Source of the DNA: a virus | Virus record (IMG/VR): IMGVR_UViG_3300021185_002143 | Coordinates: 1-64,000 of that record | Direction: 5' to 3' (one strand) | Length of the DNA stretch: 64,000 nucleotides | Notes under the pieces: model-generated | The model's database searches: none | The model's input: the letters and a program-made list of their open reading frames with translations, nothing else | Told to the model about the DNA's origin: nothing | Position numbers and translations under genes: made by a program | In this document: positions 1 to 10,800 of the stretch, piece after piece | Numbering within the stretch: the first letter of the stretch is position 1 | How the letters are laid out: each line of letters opens with the position of its first letter

Positions 1-282
1 GAAACCATAGTTAAAACACAGCAACAGTTCCTGAACGCCCACACACATGGGCTTAGCTTATCACAAGCAATCACTATCCTATTACTGAAAGAGGAGTCCA
101 TGACCACCAGTGCTATAAGCCGCAAGATCGGCCTGACTAGTGCCGCCATGACTGGCATCCTCGACAAGCTTGAGTCCAAACGTCTACTGTTTCGACAGAG
201 AAACAAGTTTGATCGTAGAGTAGTCACAATTGAGCTAACCGATAGTGGCAGAGAAGTAGCCCTCGACATCATCACACCATGA
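1..282 (+). CDS. MarR-like winged-helix protein, 5'-truncated by the window edge
   Basis: The reading frame is open from base 1 and has no start in the window, so this is the C-terminal part of a longer gene. An internal ATG at 100 would cut the DNA-binding domain in half and is unlikely to be the true start. The visible part has the MarR-type order: a helix (QAITILLLK), a helix-turn-helix (SAISRKIGLTSAAMTGILDKLES) and a wing rich in Arg/Asp (FDRRVVTIELTDSG). MarR-type proteins bind palindromic operators as dimers. The stop overlaps the next start as ATGA, implying translational coupling. It is clearly paralogous to the following gene. The function as a phage regulator is inferred. Confidence 0.7.
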   Translation, partial: ETIVKTQQQFLNAHTHGLSLSQAITILLLKEESMTTSAISRKIGLTSAAMTGILDKLESKRLLFRQRNKFDRRVVTIELTDSGREVALDIITP

Positions 283-560
283 ACTTACAAGCACAACTTG
301 AAGTAGCACTGGTGCGCGGTCTTAACATGAGGCAACTAGTGTCACTCCTAATTATAAGGGACTCTGGGGAGGTGAATCCGACCACCATCTCCGAGCGACT
401 GGGCATAGCCTCAGCCTCAGTGACCATCATACTCGACAAACTGGAGGGGATGAAGTTAATCAACAGGACTAGGACACGGCTCGACCGTAGGTCTGTTCGG
501 ATTCAGTTAACCGAGCTTGGCAACGCCGCGCTTAACTCTATCGAGAATGACCAAGCGTAA
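279..560 (+). CDS. MarR-like winged-helix transcription factor
   Basis: A 93-residue protein with the same winged-helix plan as the preceding gene. The recognition region reads TISERLGIASASVTIILDKLE and is followed by a wing containing RTRLDRRSVRIQLTELG. The shared ILDKLE and DRR..V.I.LT patterns mark the two genes as tandem duplicates. At 93 residues it lacks the long dimerisation helices of full MarR proteins, so it may be a minimal DNA-binding version. The start overlaps the upstream stop (ATGA). The target operators are unknown; the divergent and repeat-rich regions elsewhere in the window are candidates. Confidence 0.7.
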   Translation: MNLQAQLEVALVRGLNMRQLVSLLIIRDSGEVNPTTISERLGIASASVTIILDKLEGMKLINRTRTRLDRRSVRIQLTELGNAALNSIENDQA

Positions 561-726
561 GACAAACACACCAGAGGACTATAGGTTTCCTATTAAGAGT
601 GTGAATGTGCCGACCGAACCGAGCACCAAGGCAACTGCCGAGGAGTATTTTACCGCCCTACTGGGTGTAGCTTGGAGGGTAGGCTTAGTTCTGCTAGTAT
701 TATTCCTGATCATCACCTACGCCTAA
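547..726 (+). CDS. Small single-pass membrane protein
   Basis: About 59 residues from ATG 547, which overlaps the end of the upstream gene. An in-frame TTG at 517 is a less likely start. The N-terminal part is polar and basic (MTKRKTNTPEDYRF) and the C-terminus is one strongly hydrophobic helix (VGLVLLVLFLIITYA), so it is probably C-tail anchored in the inner membrane. No family was recognised. Its stop overlaps the next start as TAATG. Its role in the regulator operon is unknown. Confidence 0.6.
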   Translation: MTKRKTNTPEDYRFPIKSVNVPTEPSTKATAEEYFTALLGVAWRVGLVLLVLFLIITYA

Positions 727-1076
727 TGCCTAGTATGAGTAAACCACGAACACCATTCGCTAAATCCTTGGGGGCACCGACCCCCAAGGATTACGACCGA
801 CTAGTCCAACGAGCTAGTGAATTGTCTGGCATCTCGATGACCGATTTGCTATCATCAAAGCGCACCCAGCGGGTGAGCCAATGGAGACAATCTATCTTCT
901 TTGTGCTCCGCCACATGGGTGCTACCTTCCAAGAGATTGGAGCATACTTCAACAGGACACACGGCACCATCATACATGGGTGCAATACCCTAGAGAGAAA
1001 TGCTAGTAATAAAGATGTAAGACAAATCATTATAGAACTAACGAAGAAGACCGATGGAGATCCCGACAACCAGTAA
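726..1076 (+). CDS. Orphan DnaA domain IV (DnaA-box-binding domain) protein
   Basis: 116 residues from ATG 726, which overlaps the upstream stop; ATG 735 is an alternative. Residues ~30-92 match the Bac_DnaA_C plan: an SELSGISMTDLLSSKR helix pair, then a QWRQSIFFVLRHMG helix, then ATFQEIGAYFNRTHGTIIHGCNTLE. The last segment corresponds to the DnaA signature in which D/R-H-T-T-V-x-H contacts the DnaA box. There is no AAA+ ATPase domain, so it cannot be a complete initiator. It may bind DnaA boxes to redirect or block host initiation, or serve as the phage's own origin- or promoter-binding protein. Domain call is strong; role is inferred. Confidence 0.8.
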   Translation: MPSMSKPRTPFAKSLGAPTPKDYDRLVQRASELSGISMTDLLSSKRTQRVSQWRQSIFFVLRHMGATFQEIGAYFNRTHGTIIHGCNTLERNASNKDVRQIIIELTKKTDGDPDNQ

Positions 1077-1437
1077 CCTCAAATCATTAGAAGCATTCCA
1101 TGAAGTGTTCCTAGAACATATCCGACCAGTCGCTGAGCATGACCTAGTCAAGCTAAGACCTAAAGAGAAAGAAGTCATCGAGAAACTACGAGCTAAGTTC
1201 ATCCCTGCTTCCATAGTAATGGATGTGGTTAGCTTCCTTAAGTTTCATCTTAGTGAGTTTGCGGCTGACGAAGTTCTCAAGATGGGTAGTGATGGTGATG
1301 CCGAACAAATGATTGAACGGTGTGACGAGCTCGACCCCTACTTCAAAGCCACACGAGCATTAGCCCTAGCCGTACACGTGTTCGCTACTGAGGCATCGGA
1401 GACATTCACCACCGACAACGGAGACAAAGAAGAATAG
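1054..1437 (+). CDS. Hypothetical protein, helical, acidic
   Basis: 127 residues that overlap the end of the DnaA-like gene by 23 bases, so it is part of the same transcript. The sequence is mostly amphipathic helix with charged clusters (KLRPKEKEVIEKLRAKF) and a C-terminal acidic tail. No family or catalytic motif was recognised. Its position between the DnaA-like gene and a zinc-ribbon gene suggests an early regulatory or host-takeover role, but nothing in the sequence proves this. Confidence 0.6.
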   Translation: MEIPTTSNLKSLEAFHEVFLEHIRPVAEHDLVKLRPKEKEVIEKLRAKFIPASIVMDVVSFLKFHLSEFAADEVLKMGSDGDAEQMIERCDELDPYFKATRALALAVHVFATEASETFTTDNGDKEE

Positions 1438-1439
1438 CC

Positions 1440-1628
1440 ATGCCAAATTCACACCACCCATTTGAACGAGTGACTGGGGGGAAGGGCGATAGAGATATCC
1501 GCACTGACCCAGCCACTTACCGCAACAGTTTATTCTGGAAGAGATCAACGTGCTGTGATGCACACGTTCAGTCTGACCAAGGTAAGCTAGTGTGTAAAGC
1601 ATGCGGTAAAATCACCACGACCAAATAA
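1440..1628 (+). CDS. Small zinc-ribbon-like protein
   Basis: 62 residues starting 2 bases after the upstream stop. The C-terminal half holds a Cys pair (STCCDAHV) and a CxxC pair (VCKACGK) about 15 residues apart, the spacing of a minimal zinc ribbon. The N-terminal half is polar with no recognised motif. Such small ribbons often bind nucleic acid or RNA polymerase; here the partner is unknown. It is the last gene of the left rightward operon, before a terminator. Confidence 0.55.
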   Translation: MPNSHHPFERVTGGKGDRDIRTDPATYRNSLFWKRSTCCDAHVQSDQGKLVCKACGKITTTK

Positions 1629-1778
1629 ACAATCTGGTATTGTAGCGGAGTTTGTTTATGCTCTGGTTAATTACATCGCCATCCCTGTAACTACATAAAA
1701 GCAGGGAACATTTCCTAAAGTTAAGGCCCTGAGAATCGCACACACGGATTGATCCTGCACCCTGCACCGTGCTACGTC

Positions 1779-1814
1779 AGCCCTGAACCCCTTTAAATAC
1801 AGGGATTCAGGGCT
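1779..1814 (+). terminator. Rho-independent terminator of the left operon
   Basis: Two 14-base arms (1779-1792 and 1801-1814, AGCCCTGAA...TTCAGGGCT) pair with one internal mismatch around an 8-base loop. They are followed on the + strand by TTCTTGTGT. The hairpin lies between the end of the rightward operon (1628) and the end of the leftward giant gene (1824), so it can stop both converging transcripts. The rest of the 1629-1778 gap shows nothing else that can be named. Confidence 0.75.
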
Positions 1815-1823
1815 TTCTTGTGT

Positions 1824-4800
1824 CTAGAACTTCTCGTCTAACTCAATGTATCTCGACTTGTAAGTAGCCATAGCCCGATAGATAGCACCCGCTCTGTTGA
1901 GTGCTTGCTCCTCAGTCATCGTAGGGTTAGCTCCCTGTGACTTGTCATACAAACCTTTGAAAAACTTAGGTCCGAGCTTAGGCTTATCCATGACACCATA
2001 GAAAGTATTCTTAGCTCTACGCTTGCTGACCCCTGATGAAGTCATCGTGTTATATATCTGTTGATCAGTCATCCCAAGTCCCCGATACCCACGAGAGATA
2101 CGGACTAGATCATTTTGGATTATCTTACGCTTCGCTACTTCATCATGATACAGCTGACCAAGGGCGTCCTCCGACATGGGTCTACGTGAATATGATTTAT
2201 ACTTCTGGCTGGATACCCTATCATACTCTTCTCTCAGCTCGTACAGATATCTTCTGTATTGTTGTTCCACATCTACAGTATGCGCTTTGAATGGCTTGAA
2301 CTGGTCAATCATAATTTGAAGAGGCATATCTTCCTTACGTAGTAGCGTTGGGTCAACGTCTTTAGATTCATACAGTTTCTTAAACCTCTTATATATGTCT
2401 GGACCATATGCTTCCTTGAGGACATAGGCCATTCGTTTAGTCATCTTGGTGAGCGAGTCATCTGTCCGAGTCTCTACAATAGGATTATCATTAGATGAAT
2501 TTCTGTTTTCCGAGATGTCAATCAGAGATGAGGCGAGGATTTGTGGATCTAGATACTGGTCAGTCAGGAAACCTGTGATCAGTTTACCTGCACCTGATGC
2601 ATACTCACCACGTCGTACATCCTCTATCATTCTAAGAGCGGGGTCACCCAGTAGAGAGTAGGGGTTAGAGAATGTTAAGTCCAAGCTGGTAAGTTCATCT
2701 GTCTCCTTATCTCGGAAGAACCAGAACGAATGCCCACGTAAGTATGAAGGTATTCCAGCCCGCATGGACTCATCTTCTTCCTCACCTATCCCAGCAATGT
2801 GTTGGAGAACAGCTGGCACAGTAGTTGACCACACGCCCAGCATCATGCTCATACTCGCGAACCTGTTTTGTCCCCTCCTCCTGAGCACCTTGTTGCCACT
2901 ACGCATCTCCTCGAAAGATAGCCTGTATGTGTTCATAACAATCCTCGGAACCTCCGCCTTGAATCGAATAAACGGAGCGAACAGCATAGCGAAGTTGGAT
3001 TGAGACAACCCAGTAATAAATGGTGGAGCCTCACTATGTGACTGAGCCGTCATCTTAACCTTCTTAGCGGCCATTCTCTTGAGCTGATACTCATCGGTAG
3101 GTATAGTTGAATCAGGCTCACCGCTCGCCTTACGTAGGATCTTGAGCTCGTGCTCGAAGTAGCCTATCTTGTAGAACGCATCAATGGCGGAGGCTAACTC
3201 GGCTGCTTTTTCATATAAGTATTTAGCTGGTTTCGTACCTTTTTTAATCTTACTCAACACACCCATTTGTTCTTCCATTAAGATGTCAGGAGTTGTCTTA
3301 CCCCTCATTAAGTCCAGCATCATCTGACCTCGAACTTCATCTCCTATAATTCCAAGAGAGGTATACTCAATCATAGCTTCCTCAATCTGCTCACCACGTA
3401 TTGCACCCTTCGCCTTGACGCCCGCACGTTGCATCATGATCCATGGCACATCCACAACCGCCTTATAATATCCCTGTGATGGACCGAAGAAAGCCATGTT
3501 ACTGAAGGCATTACGGACAAAGAAACCAACGCTACCGAGTGTCTTACTAGCCATTGACAAGCCAGTTACCGCCCTAGAAAACATACCAAATGATGCGATC
3601 ACTTCCTCCGATTTAGTTTGGGCAGCCCTAAGTTCTGTGCGATCAAATGTCTTGTCAAATCCATCCCTTAATTCAGGTGGGCCATAGAATCCAGCAAGCG
3701 GATCACCATCAGATGTTTCATTGGTGTTTCTCATAGGAACCCAGAGCTCATACTGATCCATATCAGCCTCACGTTCCTCCTGAGTGATCAGGAAACCCTC
3801 GGCTTTACCCATCTCCGCTACATTGTTAATGAACGACTGGTTCGCAGACATCTTCGCTACAGTAGAAAATGTTCGTAGCAGGTTATCAACCGTACCATCC
3901 TGACCATACTCACCCAGTAGATTACGTAGAGATATATCTAAGTCCTTCTTTTGCTTAAGGTTATCAATCATAATGCGGTGTGACTCCGAATGATTCTTTG
4001 CAAGGGAACTCATACTATGAGGTTGATATGATTCTAGAAATTCATCCAACATACGTTGACCTTTCGGGTGTCCACTATCATCCGCCGTTCTGAGCTTCGC
4101 CTCAGCTTGCGCCTTCGCTTCTGTCTCAGTCAGATCTTTTTCCTTCACGAGCTGCGCCGTTTTATCTTTAACGTATTGCTTCTCAAAATATTTCTTAGCG
4201 GCTTCACGGACTTCATGGTAAGCAGAATCCTTCTTAACTTTGGATGCATAGTTAGAATCAGTAAACATGCGATAGGATCTAGTGATATAGAAGTCCATGT
4301 TCATGTCTAGTCTAGCTTGAAGCTCCTCATTTAATCCGAAGTTGTCCTTGATGTATGTAGACAATGGTTGGATAAGTTCCTTACGTACATCTCTGATGTG
4401 CTGAGCTAACTCAGGAGATAAGAGTTCGAGCTCCGCCATCTTCTCATCCTTTGTCCGTAGTATCTCATCCCTAGCGATGATCTCCTCGGACTGAACGGCT
4501 TGCCTCTTACGTAACTTAGACGCTTCTTCAGCAGCTTCCGCTTGCTCATTGGTGAGATCCTTGTTGTCTCTAATAGCTTTAAGCTCAGCCTCGTGAACCG
4601 TATCAATGGCCTCAAGGGTATCACTTGTTAATACAATACCCTTCGCGTCACCCATTGCCTTCTCCAACATTTCTTTTTGGTAATCGTTAGGCTCGCCATT
4701 GAATGCTTTCTTGACAAGCTTATCCATCTTCCTCTTGTATTTAGTAACAATCAGATCCGAAGCCCTTAAGAATGCTAGTCTGTTCTTATGGAGGTCGGTG

Positions 4801-7800
4801 ATGCGTGGATCTACCTCTCCTCTAAACAAACGCTGATACCATTTACGAGGCGCATTATAATCACCCGTCGTATACACAGGCATCTCAAGTGTTTTGATGA
4901 ACCCAGCCATGTTGATGCTGTCCGCCTCTACGGAAGAACCAGCCTCGAGCGATGAACGCAACGCCCTACGTGCCACAGGTTTATACTTCACATTAAATTG
5001 TTTCATGGCATCACTACCAACACCAAGGTCAAACACGAACTGCTGATCCCATCCATAGTTTCGCCACAACCCGAGACCACCCGTGCTCTGCACTACTTTT
5101 CTGACAGACCAAGTCTTCTTAGAAGTTGTGGCCATCTTCTGTAGCTCAGCGATCTGAGTCTTGTGATACTTCTGGATACGTTTAAAGTTATCTTCGATGT
5201 AGGCAACCACATCTGCATCTGCATTATCATGTACCTTCCTGACATTCCCAAGAAGGGCGAAGGAATACTCAAGATTCTTACCAACCTTCATGACTACATC
5301 TTTGTTGTTAAATGTTTGTGCGTCCACTACATCTACCATTGCCCTGACATATTCTTCAGGAGCCGCTGTAGCAAGCCACTCTGAGAACTCATTATGTATG
5401 TGAATCGGGAGCTGACTCTCTAGCCTTACTTTGAAATCACTTAAGTCTTTATCTGTGTTTTCAAAACCCCACTTGGCCCATGCATCATAACCCTTTGTCA
5501 TAGCGCCAGAACTTTGCAGGTCTTGTATCATCTTAGCTTTCTTATTAGCGCCCATACCTTCTGCTTTCTTAACAGCGGTAGTCAATACGTTACGACGAGC
5601 CCTAGACATGTTTACGATCTGTCCTGAACCTGAACCCTGAGTCTTGATTGCTGGAGCGTTAATCTCTCCATTCGCAGCTATGAGCTGGACCATTAATGGA
5701 ACAGTATTCGGGACTGGTGTCACACGACCACCCTCACTTTTAAGTTGTTCTATCTTCGCCGACAATACATCAGCTTCTTCATTCGTTAGCTCACCCTTAC
5801 TAACTCGATCTCCTAGCATAAAGAACTCATCGTCCAATGTAATCGGACTCATAGACCCAACAGAGATAGATCCATCTGAATCAATACTGAAGTCTACCAG
5901 TGACCGCGAGCCTATCTCTCCGATAGCGACCTCCATCGTGGGACTGGTAGGTAATGACAACTCGTCAGTTATAATCTCCATATAGCCAGCACCCTCGAGT
6001 TCTGATAATGCCTGTCTTAGCTTTGATACATCAGTCGTTCCGACTGCTTGATATGTAACCTCACCAGATGAGACTTCATTGTTAAGACGAGCAAGCAAAC
6101 TATCATCTGCGGCTACTTCAGATGAACCTTTAGCTTGTTGTATATCTCGAAGAGAACGTATGTATAATGCAAAAGTATCATCAAGTGCTTTAGTAAGTTC
6201 TGGGCTTGTACCAAAGTCGGCGGCCAGTCCTTCATATAAGTCAGCATCCAGTGCTTCCAGAGCAGAAAGACCTAACTTGAGATTCATAGTGTTAGGGTTC
6301 ATCAACTCATGATTAAAGCCCTCGATATATTCGGCAAGGATTCCCCTTTGTTGATCTACGTCAGGGGTGTTGATAATATTTTCTGATGTAGTAAGTGGAC
6401 TAATATCAGACCCAGATAACATTGTGTCTTCTACGAGTGCACGTACATCATCTAACACAGCTTCATAAAACTCCTCAGGAACCTCATCAGTTTCTCTGGG
6501 TATTTGTTTTAGTGCGTTCTCATATGCTTCTTCTGCAATAGAACGTCTTGCATCCGTAACACGGCGGTGTCGCGCCTGTAAAGATGTCCGTAAAGTTTTC
6601 CTAATGTCTGTTGTAGTTTGTGGTGAGCTGTCTACCTCTTCTTTTTCTGGGTAGTCAACAAGTCCACCAGTTAGGTCTCGAACAAACTCGATCTTCTGCT
6701 TAGGTATAATATCTGGTAAAGCATTTAATCCTTCTACTGCCCTTAGTTCTGCAACAAAATCCTCTGGGTCTGAAACCATCTTATCATTTAGTATAGCCGC
6801 GAGCGTCTCAAATGAATTGTCTGGGTTATTTGGGTCAAAGTTTAGGTGTGTCGGAGCGAGTCGATACCCCCTCTTAATCGCACGTAACTCATCCACTAGT
6901 CGATTGATCGAGGATGACAGGTATTTGTTATCAATACTACCCATAGCGCGAGCCGCCGCTACCCTTTTAAACAGACCCGATACATAACGGAAGAGGATCT
7001 TCATCATGGATGGGTTTGTTTTGTAAAAGGCGTGATCTTCCTCAGTTGTGTATCCACGCGTGATACGTTGTCCTACTGAACGGAGGTGTTCCTCCACTAG
7101 CATACGCTTAGTTTCGAGAATATCTTGTTCTAGGGCAGCCTTCTCCTCAGGTGTCATATCCGAAGTTATTTCTGTCGCTAGTAAAGCCTTCGCGTCATCA
7201 CGTTTAGCTTGGTTTGTGGTAAAGTAGTTATCAATAATCCTGTCAAACTCTCTAGAGTTTAGGGTCGAAGCTAACTGATCTATCTCAGACTGAGGTATTG
7301 CATTATAGGAAGCTACGTGAGCCAGCTCCTCCTCAATGACTGCTGACATCAGCAACCGAGAAGACACAACGTCCATGTCCTTGGTGAGCTGAAAAATATT
7401 CTCTGGGTTAAGGTAAACCATACCACCCTGCATCTTAGCTGGACCAGAAGATTCTGTGTCGAATGCTAGATTAACTTCAGGGGGAATCAGATTACGCATG
7501 TGCTGAACTATAACCCTTAGTTTCTTCTGAGCCTCAGTCAAACTTAGTGAATCATCGGGGACATCTAGTTCATCTAGATTGTCTATTAATGCCTCTACCT
7601 CTGCCTCATTGTCTAGTTGGTTTTGTTCGAGGGAGCTATTAAGAGCTTGTTGCTCACGTTCATTGAGGGGCTTGTCTTCATCGCGTTGGGTCTGGGCTCG
7701 GTCTTCATAACCTCGCATGTTATTAAATCCAATAGCACGGAGCATCATGTTATTACGATCCATCCGAACCATGGCGGCCTTAGCTATTCTCTTCGCCGCT

Positions 7801-10800
7801 GTCTTGGCACTAGCCTCTACACCAGCACCAGCTTTGACTGTTATGACATCTACAATAGCATCACTATACTCAGCGGCTTCTGCGGACGTAACACCTCTCT
7901 CAAAGAACCTGAGGATAGCGTCCCCAATTCTCTTGAAGAAACTCTTCTTGGCATTCTTGGATTTACCGAGTGCGAGAATCTCTTGCTGTAACTCGTTAGA
8001 AAGCATCACACCTGCGATAAACTCATCTATGTTACCAAGGGAGTCCATGATAGGACTATTGGCAGCATACCCATTGTCGGTAGCGGCTTGCCTAATCTCA
8101 CCCATCAGATTTTCTAATCGGGACATCGCTTCCTGTTGCTTAGTGCTAAGGCTATCTTTCGGTTTAGCAAACGCATCAGAAAGGGTGGCGTGTAAATACT
8201 CCTCTAGTAATACATTAGTAAGCCCTTTGCCATTGTGACCATTTAAGTTAAGAGTCACCCCATGGGAACCATCAGTATACTTGGTATACAACCCCGCATA
8301 CTTACTCAAGTTAAGTTCGGTAATATCAAAGTCTACTGACCTTATGAACGCTGGGTTCTCAAGTAGTAGCTCAGCCACTAGTGCGTGCTGTTTATTTGAC
8401 TTATTTTTTGCGATGTTTTGTAGAGCGTTGATTACACTTTCTGGATTACCAGAGACTAGTCCCAATCTATTAGCTTCTGCTCTGTTGAGTTCTCTAGCCA
8501 TGGCTTGCCCTGCTTGGCTAACCCTAGACTTGGCCATCCGACTGCGACGAACTCGTGTGTTTTCCTTGGCAAAAGCGCCAGCGTCTGCACCATTCTTAAT
8601 GTTCTTCTGGAAACTATCCTTGTAACCTGAATCCTGACTCATGTTTCCGTCAACTGAGGCAGTATTGACATTGAGAACTTTGAGAGCGTTCTGCAGACGT
8701 AATATATCAGGGTCCTGTTGGGTTGAGTCCTCATTCTGCATCGACGCAAGCCTCTCTTTAAAAGACTTGACCTTCTGGTTTTGGTTACCTTGAGCCAACC
8801 AATCTTGAAGCATAACTGCGAGCTTGGGACTTGATGCCTTCTTGACAAACTTACGGTCAGCCGTAGTACCTGAAAAAACAGAATTTAGCAGTAAATTTTC
8901 AAGTTCAGCTCTGACTGCTTTGTTTTTATCTAGATTCTCAAGGTGTGTCGCCACTTGATCATACGTCATGTATGTATCTGTCCGATTAGGTGCAAGGTCA
9001 TCAATACGGGCTCTCTCATAATTAGCTACGACCTCCCTATCGAAGTTAATAGCCCCAGCATTTCCATCACTGGCAGCGTCAATTTCAACAATCTGTATTG
9101 AGTTCTTACGTCTTTTATTGGCATCATAAAGCTGCTGAACTCCCATGCGAGTAGACACAAGCTTAGCTACGTCTTCAACAATAGGCATCTTACCGCTGGT
9201 TTGCTGGTTGTTGAGGATCTCGTCTAGGACATAGTTCGATATAGTTTCCAGACTGTTGTCACTAACCCTACTTATTGAGAGCATAGGAGCCACCTGTTTC
9301 GCTAATCTTTTTTGACCCGCTGCATTTTTAGGTAAGTCCGTAAACTCCATGAATGCCTGAAGTATTTTTGTCCTAGCCGCCAGTTCATTTTTCTGGTTTA
9401 GTTCATACTTGCCCTCTTTGTTTTGCTGAACATACGGGAGAACGCTTGTATTGCTATCACCCCTAAGCATTTCTATTCTAACGGCGCGGGTCGATGCATA
9501 GTATCTCATCTCAGCTTGCACAGACAGTGATCCAAGGGACAAATAATTCTCGTCTAGGACTCTACCTCTGGGTGTCATCAAGTTAAAGAAACTCCCCTGA
9601 GTTGATGAATTAAGGGAGGAGCTGACGTATGAGTCGGTTGACTCGATTACCTCTGATACAGATACGGTTTCACCTTCTTGTATAACACGCATCGTGGATG
9701 GACCCGACGGTATACTAGCGACGTCCACAGCCAACTCACCTACCTTAGTTTCTGAAAATATATAAGATGCAGTCATATACTTCTCTAACGTGGAAGTATC
9801 TTCGATTGTGTCTCTACTCTTTTTGGCCTTACTCTTAGTAGATATCTGCATAGCCTCTAGAACATCAGGCTTTCTAATCATTGTCACACGTCTACCCTCT
9901 TTGTAGTCTACCTCAAACGCCTCGTTGACATCACTAGGGTCCATGTCTAGAGGTATGCTAAATGGAATCTCAGCTTCTTCCAGTAGGGCCATGGTAAGTG
10001 GGTTGTTATCAAACACGCCTTTACCATCAGCATCTACATATGCCCTGTGAATACGGCGAATTGATTTTTTTTCGACTGGGTGATACCACGTCGCGGCCTT
10101 TGTATCCTTCGTAGTGATCGTCCTCCCTCCGACTGGCTCAGCGACTTCAATCCAAGGACTATTTTCATATACCTGTACCGCAATGTAGTCAGAAATACGT
10201 GAGTAATTATGGCGATTACCCCCACCTAATACAAGACCATAGCTTCGGTTACTGTTGATACGGACAGGATACCCGAGATCAATGAGACGCTGTATCTTAG
10301 GGGCGTTGTTGTTGGGATCTCCTAATCCTACTAACTCTTCTATCTCTTCACTTAGTTCCATCACCTCATCCGCTTCCTCCTGTAAGACGGGTTCTGATAT
10401 ATCTTCTTCTAAGACACGTTTGTATGATTCTTCGGAGCGTGCCTGAGTGACTTCATCTGGGTTAATACCAGTCGCTTGTAGATTACTTACTTCCCGTGGC
10501 GTAGGTGGTGGGGACAGTATGTCAAGAGACGCTGGGGATATGGTAGAGGTATCTACATCAAGGTCTAAGATAGAATCGGATTCTTGAGTGAAGTCTAACT
10601 CTAATTGAATAGGGGCCTTAGCTGATTCACGCTCGAAGTTTTCTTCAGCTATAGCTTCACGGCTAGCCCGCTCCCAATCTTCTGGGGTGCGCTCATCGAG
10701 CTCTTCCATGATAGTAAAGACATCCTGTGTGTCTTGGTCTACACCAACTTGTTCGTTAGTATCTGGGTCTATGACCCCAACGATGTTGTTCTCACGATCA

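Noticed and set aside
1629-1778. tRNA-like stretch after the left operon
   Set aside because: Read on both strands, it lacks a cloverleaf with a T-arm GGTTCGA-type sequence and a matching acceptor stem. No tRNA could be folded by eye.
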